Positions 9,090-19,329 are shown, counted from the first letter of the stretch. The stretch is DNA of 64,000 nucleotides from an uncultured Pelagibacteraceae bacterium (GCA_902580895.1 CACHMJ010000002.1:44111-108110), one strand, 5' to 3'. The notes: generated by a model from the letters alone, not told the origin. Made by a program: numbers and translations.

Positions 9090-11439
9090 AATCTTATTTA
9101 TAATTTTAATTTTAAGTCAAATTTTTTTTGTAAATAAATTATTTTCACAAGAAATTGATATCCAGGCTGCTGATATTGAATTTTCAAAAGATCAAAATTT
9201 AACTATTGCCAATAACGCTACTGCGATAATAAAAAAAGATGGGATAATAATTAAAGGTGAAAAGATTGAGTATTTTAAAGATAAATCTTTTTTATTGATA
9301 AAAGATGGGAAAATCTCAACAACTGCTGAAAATTTAGAAATTGAGTCTAATTTGATTGAATACGAAATTGATAAATCTAATCTTAATCTTAAAGGTAATG
9401 TTGAAGTAAAAGATGATATTAACAATTTAGTAATGAAATCTGATGAAATAAATTATGATTTAAAAGAGAGAAAAGTTACAAGTTCAAATTCCTCAGAAAT
9501 ATCCGATGGGATAAATAATATTTATAAAGTCAGCGGATTTGAATATTCCATGAGTAATAAAATTATCAAACTTGATAATCTAGTGGCTTTAGATAATGAC
9601 GGTAATTCATTTTTAGTAGATTTATCCTATTTAGATTTAAATAAAAAAGAATTAGTCGCAAAAGATATAACTATGAACTTTAAATTAATGGAAAATTCAG
9701 AAAATGAACCCAGAATTAAGGGCCGAAGCTTTATAAGTGATGAAAAAAATACCACTATAAAAAAGGGGACTTTTACTTTTTGTAAAAAAAGAGAGAAATG
9801 TCCTCCTTGGGAAATGAGTGCAGAAGAAATTAAACATGATAAACAAAAAAAAACTATATATTATAAAAATGCAAGTTTAAAAATTTACGATCAAAAGATT
9901 TTTTACTTCCCTAGATTTTTTCATCCTGACCCAACTGTAAAAAGACAAAGTGGATTTTTAATTCCTAAATTTCAAGACAATAATTCTAGTGGTTTATCTT
10001 TAACCTTACCTTATTTTTTGGCTTTAGCTGAAAATCGAGACATGACTTTAACACCAAGACTTTTTAAAGATGATAAATTTTTAATTCAATCAGAGTTTAG
10101 AGAAAAAAATAAAAATTCGGATCATATAATTGATATAAGCCAATTTTTTTCAAGTAACGAAAATTCAAAAGGCCATTTATTTTATAATTTCGCTAAAAAC
10201 GTTGAGAACAGTTTGTTTGATGATGTAGAGTTAAATCTAAAATTGGAACAAGTCACAGATGAAACTTATTTGAAAGCTAATAAAATTGAAAGCCCTATTA
10301 TAAACAATTTAACTAACCTTACTAATTCTTTAAATATTCAAATGTATAATGATGAGGTTACAATGAATACTAATTTTGATGTGTACGAGGATCTGAGTAA
10401 AAATGATAGTGACAAGTACGAATATGTGCCTAATTTTAGTTTTTCTAAGATAATAAATGATAATTACACCTTTTATTCTAATGGTTATTACAAAAATTAT
10501 AATACTAATATTACTGAAAAAGTATTAATAAATAATCTTGAATTCCAATCAAGATTGAGATTATTTGATAGTGGTTTAATTAATGAAAAAATATTTTCAA
10601 TCAAAAATGTAAATTCAGATTCAAATAACTCAAACAATTTTAAGAACAAAACTACTGCAAATTTAACACCAATTTATCAAACTAATTATACTTATCCTTT
10701 GAATAAAGAGAATTCTAAATATAATAATATCATCACTCCAAAACTATCTTTAAAATTAAGTCTGCCAAGTTCTAAAGATGTTAGGAAAAAAGATAGAACA
10801 ATAGGATATGAAAATATTTATGACTTAGATAGACTGGGTATAGCTGAGACGAGTGAGGGTGGAATTTCTGCAACTTATGGTTACGAATTTATTAAAATAG
10901 ATAAATCTAATTTTGACGAAAAAATAAAATTTGGTTTTGCAAATAATTTAAGATTTGAAGAAAATAAAGATCTTCCAATAAATAGTAATTTAGGTGACAA
11001 AACCTCTGATATTGTGGGTTTATTTGATTATAAATATAATGATAATCTTAAATTTAATTACGATTTTTCTCTTAAAAATAATTTAAATGATAAAAATTAT
11101 GAACTTTTCGGTTTTGAGTATTACCTAAATAAATTCTCAACAAAATTTGAATATTTAAATAAGAATAATAGTAATTTAAAAACATCATATTTGAAAAATG
11201 AAACTAGATTCAATTTTAATGAAAAAAATAGTCTAATTTTTGAAACGAGTGAGAATAAAGAAAAAAGCTTTACTGAATTTTACAACCTTATTTATCAATA
11301 TGAGAATGACTGTCTTAAAGCAGGAATTGAATACAATAAAGAATATTACAATGATGAAGATCTAACACCATCTGAAAATTTATTTTTTAAAATTACAATT
11401 TTACCATTTGGTGGATTTAATACACCCAATTTAAAATGA
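9079..11439 (+). CDS. lptD: LPS-assembly outer membrane protein LptD
   Basis: Outer-membrane barrel that inserts LPS into the outer leaflet. The 786 residues start with a signal peptide (about 1-24), then an OstA/LptA-like jellyroll (about 25-140, including IDIQAADIEFSKDQN), then the barrel. The linker carries CPPWEMSAEEI and the segment FYFPRFFHPDPTVKRQSGFLIPKF, which together are diagnostic of LptD. Only three cysteines are visible (235, 241 and about 745) against four in E. coli LptD, so its disulfide pattern must differ. It is embedded in the lptFG-surA operon, consistent with SurA being its chaperone. Confidence 0.9.
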   Translation: MKNKILFIILILSQIFFVNKLFSQEIDIQAADIEFSKDQNLTIANNATAIIKKDGIIIKGEKIEYFKDKSFLLIKDGKISTTAENLEIESNLIEYEIDKSNLNLKGNVEVKDDINNLVMKSDEINYDLKERKVTSSNSSEISDGINNIYKVSGFEYSMSNKIIKLDNLVALDNDGNSFLVDLSYLDLNKKELVAKDITMNFKLMENSENEPRIKGRSFISDEKNTTIKKGTFTFCKKREKCPPWEMSAEEIKHDKQKKTIYYKNASLKIYDQKIFYFPRFFHPDPTVKRQSGFLIPKFQDNNSSGLSLTLPYFLALAENRDMTLTPRLFKDDKFLIQSEFREKNKNSDHIIDISQFFSSNENSKGHLFYNFAKNVENSLFDDVELNLKLEQVTDETYLKANKIESPIINNLTNLTNSLNIQMYNDEVTMNTNFDVYEDLSKNDSDKYEYVPNFSFSKIINDNYTFYSNGYYKNYNTNITEKVLINNLEFQSRLRLFDSGLINEKIFSIKNVNSDSNNSNNFKNKTTANLTPIYQTNYTYPLNKENSKYNNIITPKLSLKLSLPSSKDVRKKDRTIGYENIYDLDRLGIAETSEGGISATYGYEFIKIDKSNFDEKIKFGFANNLRFEENKDLPINSNLGDKTSDIVGLFDYKYNDNLKFNYDFSLKNNLNDKNYELFGFEYYLNKFSTKFEYLNKNNSNLKTSYLKNETRFNFNEKNSLIFETSENKEKSFTEFYNLIYQYENDCLKAGIEYNKEYYNDEDLTPSENLFFKITILPFGGFNTPNLK

Positions 11440-12371
11440 TTGTAGTCAGAAACTCGATTATTTTCATTTATATTTTTTTTTCATTAATAAATTTTTGTTA
11501 CTCAAAAATTCAATTAAAGATTATAATGAAAATTGATAATGAAATAATTACTTCATACGATATTGAAAAAGAAGTAAATTATCTTAAAGCATTAAATCCA
11601 GGACTTAGTCAAATTAATAAAGATGAATTATTATTGATAGCTAAAAGATCAACTATAAAAGAATTAATAAAGAAAAAAGAAATACAAAAATATAAAAAGT
11701 TAAATTTGCAAAATCCACAAATTGACGATGTTTTAAAAAATCTGATTCAGAATTTAAAACTTAGAGATGAAGATCAACTTAAAGATTATATAAAAAATTT
11801 TGATTTAACTGTTAATGATTTAAAAAGGAAAATTGAAATTGAAAATGAGTGGAAAAATTTAATTTATAGTCGGTATATAAAAACAGTAAAAATTGATAAA
11901 AAAAAACTTATTGAAAAAATTGAAAAAAATAGCAAAGAGAATTTTTTTGAGGAATATAATTTATCTGAGATAGTTTTTACAAAAAAAGATGGAACATCTT
12001 TAGATGAGCTATCAGAAAAAATAAAAAAAAGTATTGAAATAAATGGATTTGAAAATACCGCAAACCTTTACAGTATTTCCGACAGCTCTAATATTGGGGG
12101 TAAAATAGGTTGGGTGAGAAAAAATGCTTTATCAGATAAAATTATTGAAAAATTGAAAGACTTAGAGATAGGTGATTTTAGCTCCTCAGTAAAAATTAAT
12201 AATAACTTTTTTATATTTAAAATTAATGAGATTAGAAAAGTGCAAATTGAAATAGATAAAAAAAAAGAGTTAGATAAAATGATTCTTATTGAAACCTCTA
12301 AACAGTTAGAAAAATTTTCTGATATTTTTTACAATAAAATTAAATTGAATAGTAAAATAAATGAATTCTAA
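11436..12371 (+). CDS. surA: SurA-like periplasmic peptidyl-prolyl isomerase/chaperone
   Basis: Periplasmic chaperone for outer-membrane barrels. The 311 residues have a signal peptide (about 1-23), a SurA N-terminal helical domain (IDNEIITSYDIEKEV and following), and one parvulin/rotamase domain near 170-255 (with SSNIGGKIGWVRKNALSDKI). E. coli SurA has two parvulin domains and about 430 residues, so this is the short one-domain form common in alphaproteobacteria. The start ATG overlaps the lptD stop by 4 bases, and its end overlaps pdxA by 11. Confidence 0.85.
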   Translation: MIVVRNSIIFIYIFFSLINFCYSKIQLKIIMKIDNEIITSYDIEKEVNYLKALNPGLSQINKDELLLIAKRSTIKELIKKKEIQKYKKLNLQNPQIDDVLKNLIQNLKLRDEDQLKDYIKNFDLTVNDLKRKIEIENEWKNLIYSRYIKTVKIDKKKLIEKIEKNSKENFFEEYNLSEIVFTKKDGTSLDELSEKIKKSIEINGFENTANLYSISDSSNIGGKIGWVRKNALSDKIIEKLKDLEIGDFSSSVKINNNFFIFKINEIRKVQIEIDKKKELDKMILIETSKQLEKFSDIFYNKIKLNSKINEF

Positions 12372-13293
12372 ACCTATATTAATTGTACCAGGAGAAAAAA
12401 AAAGTATTTTTTTTGAAATTTTTTTTAAATCGATTAAATCAAATAAAATTATTAGCCCATTGGTTTTAATTTGTAACAAAAAAATTTTATTTTCTGAAAT
12501 AAAAAAAAATAAATTTAAACAAAAGATTGAAATAATTAATTTAAATGATGTTTTGAAAAAAAAATATTTTAATAAAAGAATTTATGCAATTGATATAAAT
12601 AATTATAAATCAAAAGATTATGTTCATGTATGTTTTAAAACAGCATTTAAACTTATTAAAAGTGGTTTATCTAAGAAATTAATAAACGGACCAATAAATA
12701 AGTCCAAGGTTTTAAAAAAAAAATATTTAGGAATAACAGAATACGTCGCTAAAAATTTTAAACAAAAAAAATATGCAATGTTGATATATAATAAAGAATT
12801 ATCTGTATGTCCAATAACTACTCATTTACCATTAAAGAGTGTGTCAAAAAAAATTAAGAAAAAAATTATTAAAGAAAAAATAATAATTGTTAATAATTTT
12901 TTTAAAAAATTTTTAAATCTAAAGCCAAGAATTGGAGTGGTGGGATTAAACCCACATTGTGAAAGCGTTTTAAAGTATAATGAGGATACTAGAATTATTC
13001 GTCCAGTTATTAATTCAATGAAAAAAAAGTTTTTGGTTAAAGGTCCTATCCCATCAGATACAATTTTTTTAAAAGATAACAGAAAAAAGTTTGATGTTAT
13101 TGTTGGGATGTATCATGATCAAGTTTTAACACCTATTAAAACACTTTACGAATATGATGCAATTAATATTACAATAGGATTACCTTTTTTAAGAGTTACA
13201 CCAGATCATGGTCCTAATGAGCTTATGGTAGGAAAAAATAAATCTAATCCTACAAGTTTAATAAAGGCAATTAGTTTTTTAGACAAAAAATGA
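12361..13293 (+). CDS. pdxA: 4-hydroxythreonine-4-phosphate dehydrogenase
   Basis: NAD-dependent step of pyridoxal phosphate synthesis by the DXP-dependent route. The 310 residues carry family landmarks: INGPINKSKV, CPITTHLPLKSV, GVVGLNPHCES, GPIPSDTIF, GMYHDQVLTPIKTL and TPDHGPNELMVG. Metal-ligand histidines are visible in these segments. The usual glycine-rich stretch after NPHAGE is replaced by CESVLKYNED, which is unusual. The gene is lysine-rich and short compared with about 330 residues elsewhere. It is translationally linked to surA and rsmA by overlaps of 11 and 4 bases. Confidence 0.88.
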   Translation: MNSKPILIVPGEKKSIFFEIFFKSIKSNKIISPLVLICNKKILFSEIKKNKFKQKIEIINLNDVLKKKYFNKRIYAIDINNYKSKDYVHVCFKTAFKLIKSGLSKKLINGPINKSKVLKKKYLGITEYVAKNFKQKKYAMLIYNKELSVCPITTHLPLKSVSKKIKKKIIKEKIIIVNNFFKKFLNLKPRIGVVGLNPHCESVLKYNEDTRIIRPVINSMKKKFLVKGPIPSDTIFLKDNRKKFDVIVGMYHDQVLTPIKTLYEYDAINITIGLPFLRVTPDHGPNELMVGKNKSNPTSLIKAISFLDKK

Positions 13294-14078
13294 TTAGGGC
13301 AAAAAAAAGCCTTGGTCAAAACTTTTTAATTGATCAAAACATTATTAAAAAAATAATAGAAACAATTGATATAAAAGATAAAAATATTTTAGAAATTGGC
13401 CCTGGAACTGGAAATCTAACCCTAGAAATATTAAAAAAGAATCCCAAAAAAGTTATATTAATTGAGAAAGATAATATTTTAGCAAATCAACTTATAAAAA
13501 AATTTAGTAAAAATGTTGAGATCCTAAATAAGGATGTTTTAAAAGTGAATGAAAATACTTTATGTGACCAATCTTTAATAGTTTTTGGTAATTTACCATA
13601 TAATATTTCTACAGAAATTTTGAGTAAATGGATATTAAATTTAAATCAGAATAAAATTTGGTTTAGTTGTCTTATTTTAATGTTTCAAAAAGAAGTCGCA
13701 GATAGAATAATATCTAAATTTAATACTAAAAATTATGGAAGAATATCAATTTTATCAAATTGGAGACTAGATGTAAAAAAAATTTTTGATGTTAAAGCAG
13801 CTTGCTTTTACCCTAAACCAAAAATAGATAGTACTGTTTTATTTTTTAAACCAAAAAAAAATTTTTTTAAATTGAGAAATCCTAAAAATCTTGAAAAAAT
13901 CACAAGAATTTTTTTTATGCATAGAAGGAAAATGATTAAAAAACCTTACAATCAATTATTTAATAATGATGAAAGTATAGCTTATCAAATGGGAATAAAT
14001 CTAAATCTAAGGCCACAAAATCTTGATTTTAATACTTACTATAAGTTGACTGAGAAATATGAGTGTTTAAGAAGTTAA
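13290..14078 (+). CDS. rsmA: 16S rRNA dimethyladenosine transferase
   Basis: SAM-dependent dimethylation of two adjacent adenines in the 3' helix of 16S rRNA, a late 30S maturation step (KsgA). The 262 residues begin with [12 protein letters not shown], the family signature. The SAM site [11 protein letters not shown] lies near 34-44 and the catalytic NLPYNIST near 100-107. It is last in the lpt operon, sharing an ATGA overlap with pdxA. The 3' end overlaps the convergent gmk by 12 bases. Confidence 0.95.
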   Translation: MIRAKKSLGQNFLIDQNIIKKIIETIDIKDKNILEIGPGTGNLTLEILKKNPKKVILIEKDNILANQLIKKFSKNVEILNKDVLKVNENTLCDQSLIVFGNLPYNISTEILSKWILNLNQNKIWFSCLILMFQKEVADRIISKFNTKNYGRISILSNWRLDVKKIFDVKAACFYPKPKIDSTVLFFKPKKNFFKLRNPKNLEKITRIFFMHRRKMIKKPYNQLFNNDESIAYQMGINLNLRPQNLDFNTYYKLTEKYECLRS

Positions 14079-14699
14079 TTTTTCAACATGTTTTCTTATG
14101 TAGTCTAGATCATAATCTTTTGATCCATCGCTAATTTCAGCATTAATTAATTTTTTAATTTTAAGATAACATTTGTCCAAATCATCATTGATTACTACAT
14201 AATCATAGTTGATCCAGTGAAGTACATCTCTTTCAAACTGTTGCATTCTTTCCTCAGCTATTAACTTATCTTTCATATCTCTGTTTGAAAGTCTATCAAA
14301 TAGAATCTTTTTGCTTGGTGGTAAAATAAAAAAAGTAATTAACCTATAATCTAATTTCTTATTTTTAATTTGATCTGCCCCCTGCCAATCGATATCAAAT
14401 AATACATTTTTACCTTTATTAAGATTATCTATGATTGGAGTTCGTGTCGTTCCATAGTAATTATCAAAAACTTTTGCATATTCTAAAAACTCTTGATTAT
14501 TAATTAATCTTTTAAATTCTTTATCATCTACGAAATAATAATCTTTATCTGGTATCTCTCCATCTCTTGGTTTTCGAGTTGTATGAGATATTGAAATTTC
14601 ATAGTTATCATGATTTGAGAGTAAGTTTACCAGTGTAGTCTTACCTGCTCCGGAAGGAGAGGACAATATAACCATTGTCCCATCTTTATCTGAGGGCAT
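14067..14699 (-). CDS. gmk: Guanylate kinase
   Basis: Phosphorylates GMP to GDP. The 210 residues have the P-loop [10 protein letters not shown] (about 13-22), the GMP-binding region [11 protein letters not shown], and [13 protein letters not shown] with the usual tyrosines. Length is normal. It is downstream of acpP on the same strand with a 9-base gap, so it probably belongs to the fabD-fabG-acpP-gmk transcript. Confidence 0.96.
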   Translation of the reverse strand: MPSDKDGTMVILSSPSGAGKTTLVNLLSNHDNYEISISHTTRKPRDGEIPDKDYYFVDDKEFKRLINNQEFLEYAKVFDNYYGTTRTPIIDNLNKGKNVLFDIDWQGADQIKNKKLDYRLITFFILPPSKKILFDRLSNRDMKDKLIAEERMQQFERDVLHWINYDYVVINDDLDKCYLKIKKLINAEISDGSKDYDLDYIRKHVEKLTS

Positions 14700-14708
14700 T
14701 TAAATCTT

Positions 14709-14948
14709 TTAGTTAGCTTTGCCTTCAATAAATTTAACTGCATCACCTACAGTTAAAATTTTTTCCGCTTCACTATCGGAAATTTCTGAACCGAATTCTT
14801 CCTCAAAAGCCATAACTAACTCAACAGTATCTAAGCTATCCGCTCCTAAGTCATCTATAAAACTTGATTCATCTGTAACCTTAGCTTCATCAATTCCTAA
14901 ATGATCTGCAACTATTTTTTTTACTTTGCTTGAAACATCTTCTGACAT
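14709..14948 (-). CDS. acpP: Acyl carrier protein
   Basis: Carries growing fatty acids on a 4'-phosphopantetheine arm. The 79 acidic residues contain the attachment motif [18 protein letters not shown], with the modified serine at position 38. The start has a clear AAGGA ribosome site 6 bases upstream, stronger than at most genes here, in keeping with high expression. It follows fabG on the same strand after 50 bases. Confidence 0.98.
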   Translation of the reverse strand: MSEDVSSKVKKIVADHLGIDEAKVTDESSFIDDLGADSLDTVELVMAFEEEFGSEISDSEAEKILTVGDAVKFIEGKAN

Positions 14949-14998
14949 ATTGATCCTTTATTTGTTATAAATCGTTAATAGTTTAATTACTTGGATTG

Positions 14999-15736
14999 TC
15001 AAGCCATATACATGCCCCCATTTACATGCAATGTTTCACCATTAATGTAATCAGATTGATTGGATGCTAAAAAAAGAACTGCATTAGCAATATCATCTGG
15101 TTCTCCCAATCTGGCAGAGGGTATTTTGGAAATAATGATATCTTTAAATTTATCATCAATTTTATCTGTCATCGCTGTTTTAATAAAACCAGGGGATATA
15201 CAGTTAACATTTATATTTTTTTTTGCGTACTCAATAGCTAAACTCTTCGACATAGCTACAATTCCTGCTTTTGATGCAGTATAATTTGATTGTCCTAAAT
15301 TGCCACTATGACCTACAATAGAAGTAATATTAACAATTTTTCCTTTTTTGTTTTTAAGCATCTTTTTAATTGCAAACTTACACATTAAAAAAGTTGAAGT
15401 TAAATTAATATCTATTACTTTTTTCCACTCATCTAAACTCATTCTTATTGCTAGATTGTCCTGAGTAATTCCAGCATTATTAACAATACAATCAAGACCA
15501 CCATTTAATTCTTTTGATGCATCTTCAATGAAATTTTCAATTTTACTACTATCAGAAATATCAAACTTCAATATTTTAATATTATCAAAATTTTTTTTTA
15601 AATTTTCTAATTTTTCATTTTTAGTACCTGATGCTAAAATATTTGCCCCATTATCATAGAGTTTTTTAATTATAGAATTTCCAATTCCACCTGTTGCTCC
15701 TGTGACAATTATATTTTTATTTTTTAAATCATTCAT
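14999..15736 (-). CDS. fabG: 3-oxoacyl-[acyl-carrier-protein] reductase
   Basis: NADPH-dependent ketoreduction step of fatty-acid elongation. The 245-residue short-chain dehydrogenase has TGATGGIG (12-19) for the cofactor, NNAG (86-89) and the catalytic triad S139, Y152, K156. It sits between fabD and acpP, so FabG is preferred over a generic SDR. The start overlaps the fabD stop by 4 bases (ATGA). Confidence 0.95.
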   Translation of the reverse strand: MNDLKNKNIIVTGATGGIGNSIIKKLYDNGANILASGTKNEKLENLKKNFDNIKILKFDISDSSKIENFIEDASKELNGGLDCIVNNAGITQDNLAIRMSLDEWKKVIDINLTSTFLMCKFAIKKMLKNKKGKIVNITSIVGHSGNLGQSNYTASKAGIVAMSKSLAIEYAKKNINVNCISPGFIKTAMTDKIDDKFKDIIISKIPSARLGEPDDIANAVLFLASNQSDYINGETLHVNGGMYMA

Positions 15737-16659
15737 ATTTTTAAACTTTCTATATCTGATTCATTATTAATAGAAGTAATTTTTACATTACGATCAATTC
15801 TCTTGACTAATCCTGCTAAAACTTTACCAGGACCAATTTCTATAAATTCATTTACTCCTGAATTGATCATATTAACGATGCTTTCTCGCCATCTAACTCT
15901 TTTTTCAATTTGGCTTATAAGCAGATTTTTTAAATTTTTTAAATCCTTAACTTCATTCGCAGTTACATTTGAGATCAATTTATTCTTAGATTCATTAAAC
16001 TGAATCTTGTCTAACTCATTTCTCATTATCTCTGTTGCTTTAGCCATCATATTACAATGAAACGGAGCACTAACTGGTAATTTAATGTTTTTAATTTTTT
16101 TATCTTTTAAAAAGTTGCTCAAATGATCAAGATCTGTATTCTGACCACTTAAAACTATTTGACCATCTGAATTATCATTAGCAATTTGAGCTCTAAAATT
16201 TTTTTCATTGTCTCTTAAAATTTTTTCAATTTCGTTTATTTTAGTTCCTAAAACAGCTAACATACCACCCTCTCCTTTTGGAACAGAATTTTGCATAGCC
16301 TCACCTCTTACACGCAATATTTTAATTGTTTTTTTGAAATCTAAATATCCTGCACATGATAACGCTGAATATTCTCCTAGAGAGTGGCCAGCAAAATATT
16401 TAGCATCATCTAAATTTAGATTGAATTCTTCTTTAATTACTCTGTAAATCGAATAGCTTACTAAAAATATTGCAGGTTGAGTATTAGCTGTAAGATCTAG
16501 ATTTTCTTTTGGACCCTCTAATACCATTTTTGAAATATCAAAATTCAACACCTCATTTGCCTCTTGAAATAATTTTTTGACAATTTCATATTTTACAAAA
16601 AATTCTTTTCCCATTCCTACCATTTGAGAACCCTGACCTGGAAAAATTACAGAAAACAT
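15733..16659 (-). CDS. fabD: Malonyl CoA-acyl carrier protein transacylase
   Basis: Loads malonyl groups from CoA onto ACP. The 308 residues begin FPGQGSQMVGMG, carry the nucleophile serine at 93 in GHSLGEYSAL and the catalytic histidine at about 201 in SAPFHCNM. It is first in the fabD-fabG-acpP-gmk run and divergent from rpsF, sharing an 87-base intergenic region. Confidence 0.96.
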   Translation of the reverse strand: MFSVIFPGQGSQMVGMGKEFFVKYEIVKKLFQEANEVLNFDISKMVLEGPKENLDLTANTQPAIFLVSYSIYRVIKEEFNLNLDDAKYFAGHSLGEYSALSCAGYLDFKKTIKILRVRGEAMQNSVPKGEGGMLAVLGTKINEIEKILRDNEKNFRAQIANDNSDGQIVLSGQNTDLDHLSNFLKDKKIKNIKLPVSAPFHCNMMAKATEIMRNELDKIQFNESKNKLISNVTANEVKDLKNLKNLLISQIEKRVRWRESIVNMINSGVNEFIEIGPGKVLAGLVKRIDRNVKITSINNESDIESLKI

Positions 16660-16686
16660 TTAAAAAATAAATTAATTATTGTTTTT

Positions 16687-16714
16687 TTTACTGTTGTAAT
16701 TGAATGTTTATAAT
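16687..16714 (+). promoter_or_regulatory. Candidate sigma-70 promoter for rpsF operon
   Basis: A perfect TATAAT at 16709-16714 is preceded, 16 bases upstream, by TTTACT (4 of 6 matches to the -35 consensus). It lies 32 bases before the rpsF start, in the fabD/rpsF divergent gap. Such AT-rich DNA gives many chance matches; the position is the main support. Confidence 0.45.
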
Positions 16715-16746
16715 AGTATATCCTCGAGTTTTATTAAAGAATAAAT

Positions 16747-17103
16747 ATGAATTTTTACGAACATACAATAATTGCTAGACAAGACACATCTCCAGCTGAG
16801 CTAAAACAATTGACGGAAAAATATTCAAAAATTATTGAAAAAAATGAAGGAGAAATAGTAAAGACCGAGAACTGGGGTCTTCTTAATTTATCTTATCTAA
16901 TCAAAAAAAATAGAAAAGGTAGTTACATTCATTTTAAAATTAAAGGGAATGGTAAAGTTATAGAACAGCTTGAAAAAAATGAGTCTATTGATAAAAAATT
17001 ATTGAGACATCTTACGGTAAAAGTAAAAAATTTTGATCTTGAAACAAACTATTTTTCAAAAAAAGAGGATGTTGAAAAGACACCTAAAAAGGAAAGAAAT
17101 TAG
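16747..17103 (+). CDS. rpsF: Ribosomal protein bS6
   Basis: Small-subunit protein that binds bS18 and the central domain of 16S rRNA. The 118 residues start MNFYEHTIIARQD and contain KTENWGLLNLSYLIKKNRKG, typical of bS6. A lysine/glutamate-rich C-terminal tail follows, as in many relatives. It is the first gene of rpsF-rpsR-rplI, an order conserved across bacteria. Confidence 0.96.
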   Translation: MNFYEHTIIARQDTSPAELKQLTEKYSKIIEKNEGEIVKTENWGLLNLSYLIKKNRKGSYIHFKIKGNGKVIEQLEKNESIDKKLLRHLTVKVKNFDLETNYFSKKEDVEKTPKKERN

Positions 17104-17112
17104 ATAGTCAGA

Positions 17113-17385
17113 ATGCCAAAAAAACAAAGTGGGAATAGGAAAAATAAACAAAGTAATTTTGCTAAACTTAGCATTTTTCAACCCAATAAATACAAATTTA
17201 AAAAAACTTGCCCACTTTCAATAAAAGGAGCTCCAAAAATTGATTACAAAAATATTAAACTTCTCAAAAAATATGTCTCTGAGAATGGTAAAATACTTCC
17301 ATCAAGAATTACAAATGTTTCACAAAAGAAACAAAGAGAGTTATCATTATCAATTAAAAGAGCTAGAAATTTAGCACTAATATAA
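17113..17385 (+). CDS. rpsR: Ribosomal protein bS18
   Basis: Small-subunit protein that pairs with bS6. The 90 residues include [35 protein letters not shown] (split here by description only: the YKN..LLKKY..ENGKILP..IT core is the bS18 signature). It is basic throughout. It follows rpsF by 9 bases, and its stop codon shares one base with the rplI start. Confidence 0.95.
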   Translation: MPKKQSGNRKNKQSNFAKLSIFQPNKYKFKKTCPLSIKGAPKIDYKNIKLLKKYVSENGKILPSRITNVSQKKQRELSLSIKRARNLALI

Positions 17386-17843
17386 TGAAAGTTATATTAT
17401 TAGAAAACTTAAAGAGAATAGGTTCTATTGGCGAAGTGATAGATGTGAAAAGAGGATTCGCAAGAAATTTTTTGATCGCAAATAAAAAAGCACTTTATGC
17501 ATCTAAGGAAAATATAAAAGAAGTTGAAAAGATTAAGTTAGAACTTTCAAAAAAAGATAATGAAAAAAAACAAGAGGCGAAAAAAATTTTAGAAATAATC
17601 AATAAGAAAGAGTATATCGTTAAAAAACTAAGTACTGAAAATAATGAATTATATGGTTCAGTAAAGCCAACTGAGATATCAAAATTAATTTTAAATACCA
17701 GTAAAGTTGAAATTAAACCTTCAATGATCCAGCCTGTAAAAGAGATTAAATCTTTAGGAAAATTTAATGTAAAAATTTCTTTGCACTCTGAAGTTGATGC
17801 TGATATTACTATCAAAGTTGAAACAGCTGACTCAATTCAATAA
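17385..17843 (+). CDS. rplI: Ribosomal protein bL9
   Basis: Large-subunit protein with two globular domains joined by a long helix. The 152 residues begin [21 protein letters not shown] and continue VKRGFARNFLI, the bL9 signature. A lysine/glutamate-rich linker helix (about 45-75) leads to the C-terminal rRNA-binding domain. The start overlaps the rpsR stop by one base (TAATG). Confidence 0.95.
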   Translation: MKVILLENLKRIGSIGEVIDVKRGFARNFLIANKKALYASKENIKEVEKIKLELSKKDNEKKQEAKKILEIINKKEYIVKKLSTENNELYGSVKPTEISKLILNTSKVEIKPSMIQPVKEIKSLGKFNVKISLHSEVDADITIKVETADSIQ

Positions 17844-17910
17844 TTATACAATTTCATCCACAGCTTCTTTTTTAAATTTTAAATCTTAACTATTGTTGTA
17901 AGATAGAGCT

Positions 17911-19329
17911 ATGGAAAATAACCTAAGCGTTGTTAAAGAAAATTTTAGAGAATTACCAAATAATATTGAAGCGGAACAATCAGTTATTGGTTCAATTTTA
18001 GTTACAAATGAAATTTTTGATGAAATAAATACAATTATTTCTAATGCAAACTTTTATGATCCCATGCACCAGAAAATTTTTAATGCAATTGAAAGTATGA
18101 TTTATAAAGGGATGCTTGCAAATCCTATAACTCTAAAGAATTTTTTTGAAAATGAAAAAGATGAACTTAATATTCCAGAATACTTAGTAAAAATAACGAA
18201 ATTTTCAACATCTGCAAGACAAGCAATAGAATATTCTAAAATAATATATGATATGTTTGTAAGAAGAGAGCTAATTAAAATTTCAGAAAGTATAATTGAT
18301 AATGCAAAAGAAAATGATCTTGATAATAGCGGTCAAAACATTATCGAAAATTCAGAAAAACTTCTTTACGATTTAGCGGAAAAAGGAACGTTTAATTCAT
18401 CTTTAATTAAATTTGATGATGCTATGAAACAAACTATTGAAATGGCATCTGCAGCTTATAAAAATGAGGGAGGCATCGTTGGGGTGCCTACTGGACTAAG
18501 AGACTTAGATGATAAATTAGGGGGTCTACATCAATCTGATCTTATTATTATTGCTGGTAGACCATCGATGGGTAAAACTTCACTTGCAACTAACATAGCC
18601 TTTAATGCAGCAAAAAATATTCAAGATAATGGAAAAAAATCTTCAGTAGCTTTTTTCTCTTTAGAGATGTCATCTGAACAACTTTCTACAAGAATTATTT
18701 CTGAGCAAGCAAGAATTGGTTCAAACGATATAAGGAGAGGTCGAATTTCAGATGAACAATTTGATCAATTTTTAGAAACTTCTAAAGATATATCAGAGCT
18801 ACCTTTATTTATTGATGAAACTCCAGCAATAAGTATTGCTGCGATGAGTAACAGAGCTAGAAGAATTAAAAGACTTCATGGTTTGGATTTAGTTGTTGTT
18901 GATTATATTCAGCTTATGAAAGGATTATTCAACAATAAGGATGGGAGAGTGCAAGAAATTTCTCAAATCACACAAGGTTTAAAAGCTATAGCAAAAGAGT
19001 TGGGTGTGCCTGTCCTTGCATTATCACAATTATCAAGACAAGTTGAACAAAGAGATGACCATAAACCTCAACTTGCTGATCTAAGAGAGTCCGGTTCAAT
19101 TGAGCAAGATGCTGATGTTGTGATGTTTGTTTATAGAGAAGGATATTATCTTCAAAGAAAGGAGCCAAGAGAGGCTACGGTTGAACATGCAGAATGGCAA
19201 GCAAAAATGAACGAGGTTGCTCATTTAGCTGAAATTATCATTGGGAAACAACGACACGGTCCTATTGGCAAAGTAACACTTGAGTTTGAAGAAAGATTTA
19301 CAAAATTTAAAGATACTCAAAATAATTAA
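17911..19329 (+). CDS. dnaB: Replicative DNA helicase DnaB
   Basis: Hexameric helicase that unwinds DNA at the replication fork. The 472 residues have an N-terminal primase-binding domain (NIEAEQSVIGSIL from about 18) and a RecA-like C-terminal domain with Walker A GRPSMGKTS (216-224), Walker B LVVVDYIQLM, and LSQLSRQVEQR. The C-terminal IIGKQRHGPIG is typical. It lies 67 bases after rplI, a common position in proteobacteria. The alr gene that often follows is absent here. Confidence 0.97.
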   Translation: MENNLSVVKENFRELPNNIEAEQSVIGSILVTNEIFDEINTIISNANFYDPMHQKIFNAIESMIYKGMLANPITLKNFFENEKDELNIPEYLVKITKFSTSARQAIEYSKIIYDMFVRRELIKISESIIDNAKENDLDNSGQNIIENSEKLLYDLAEKGTFNSSLIKFDDAMKQTIEMASAAYKNEGGIVGVPTGLRDLDDKLGGLHQSDLIIIAGRPSMGKTSLATNIAFNAAKNIQDNGKKSSVAFFSLEMSSEQLSTRIISEQARIGSNDIRRGRISDEQFDQFLETSKDISELPLFIDETPAISIAAMSNRARRIKRLHGLDLVVVDYIQLMKGLFNNKDGRVQEISQITQGLKAIAKELGVPVLALSQLSRQVEQRDDHKPQLADLRESGSIEQDADVVMFVYREGYYLQRKEPREATVEHAEWQAKMNEVAHLAEIIIGKQRHGPIGKVTLEFEERFTKFKDTQNN

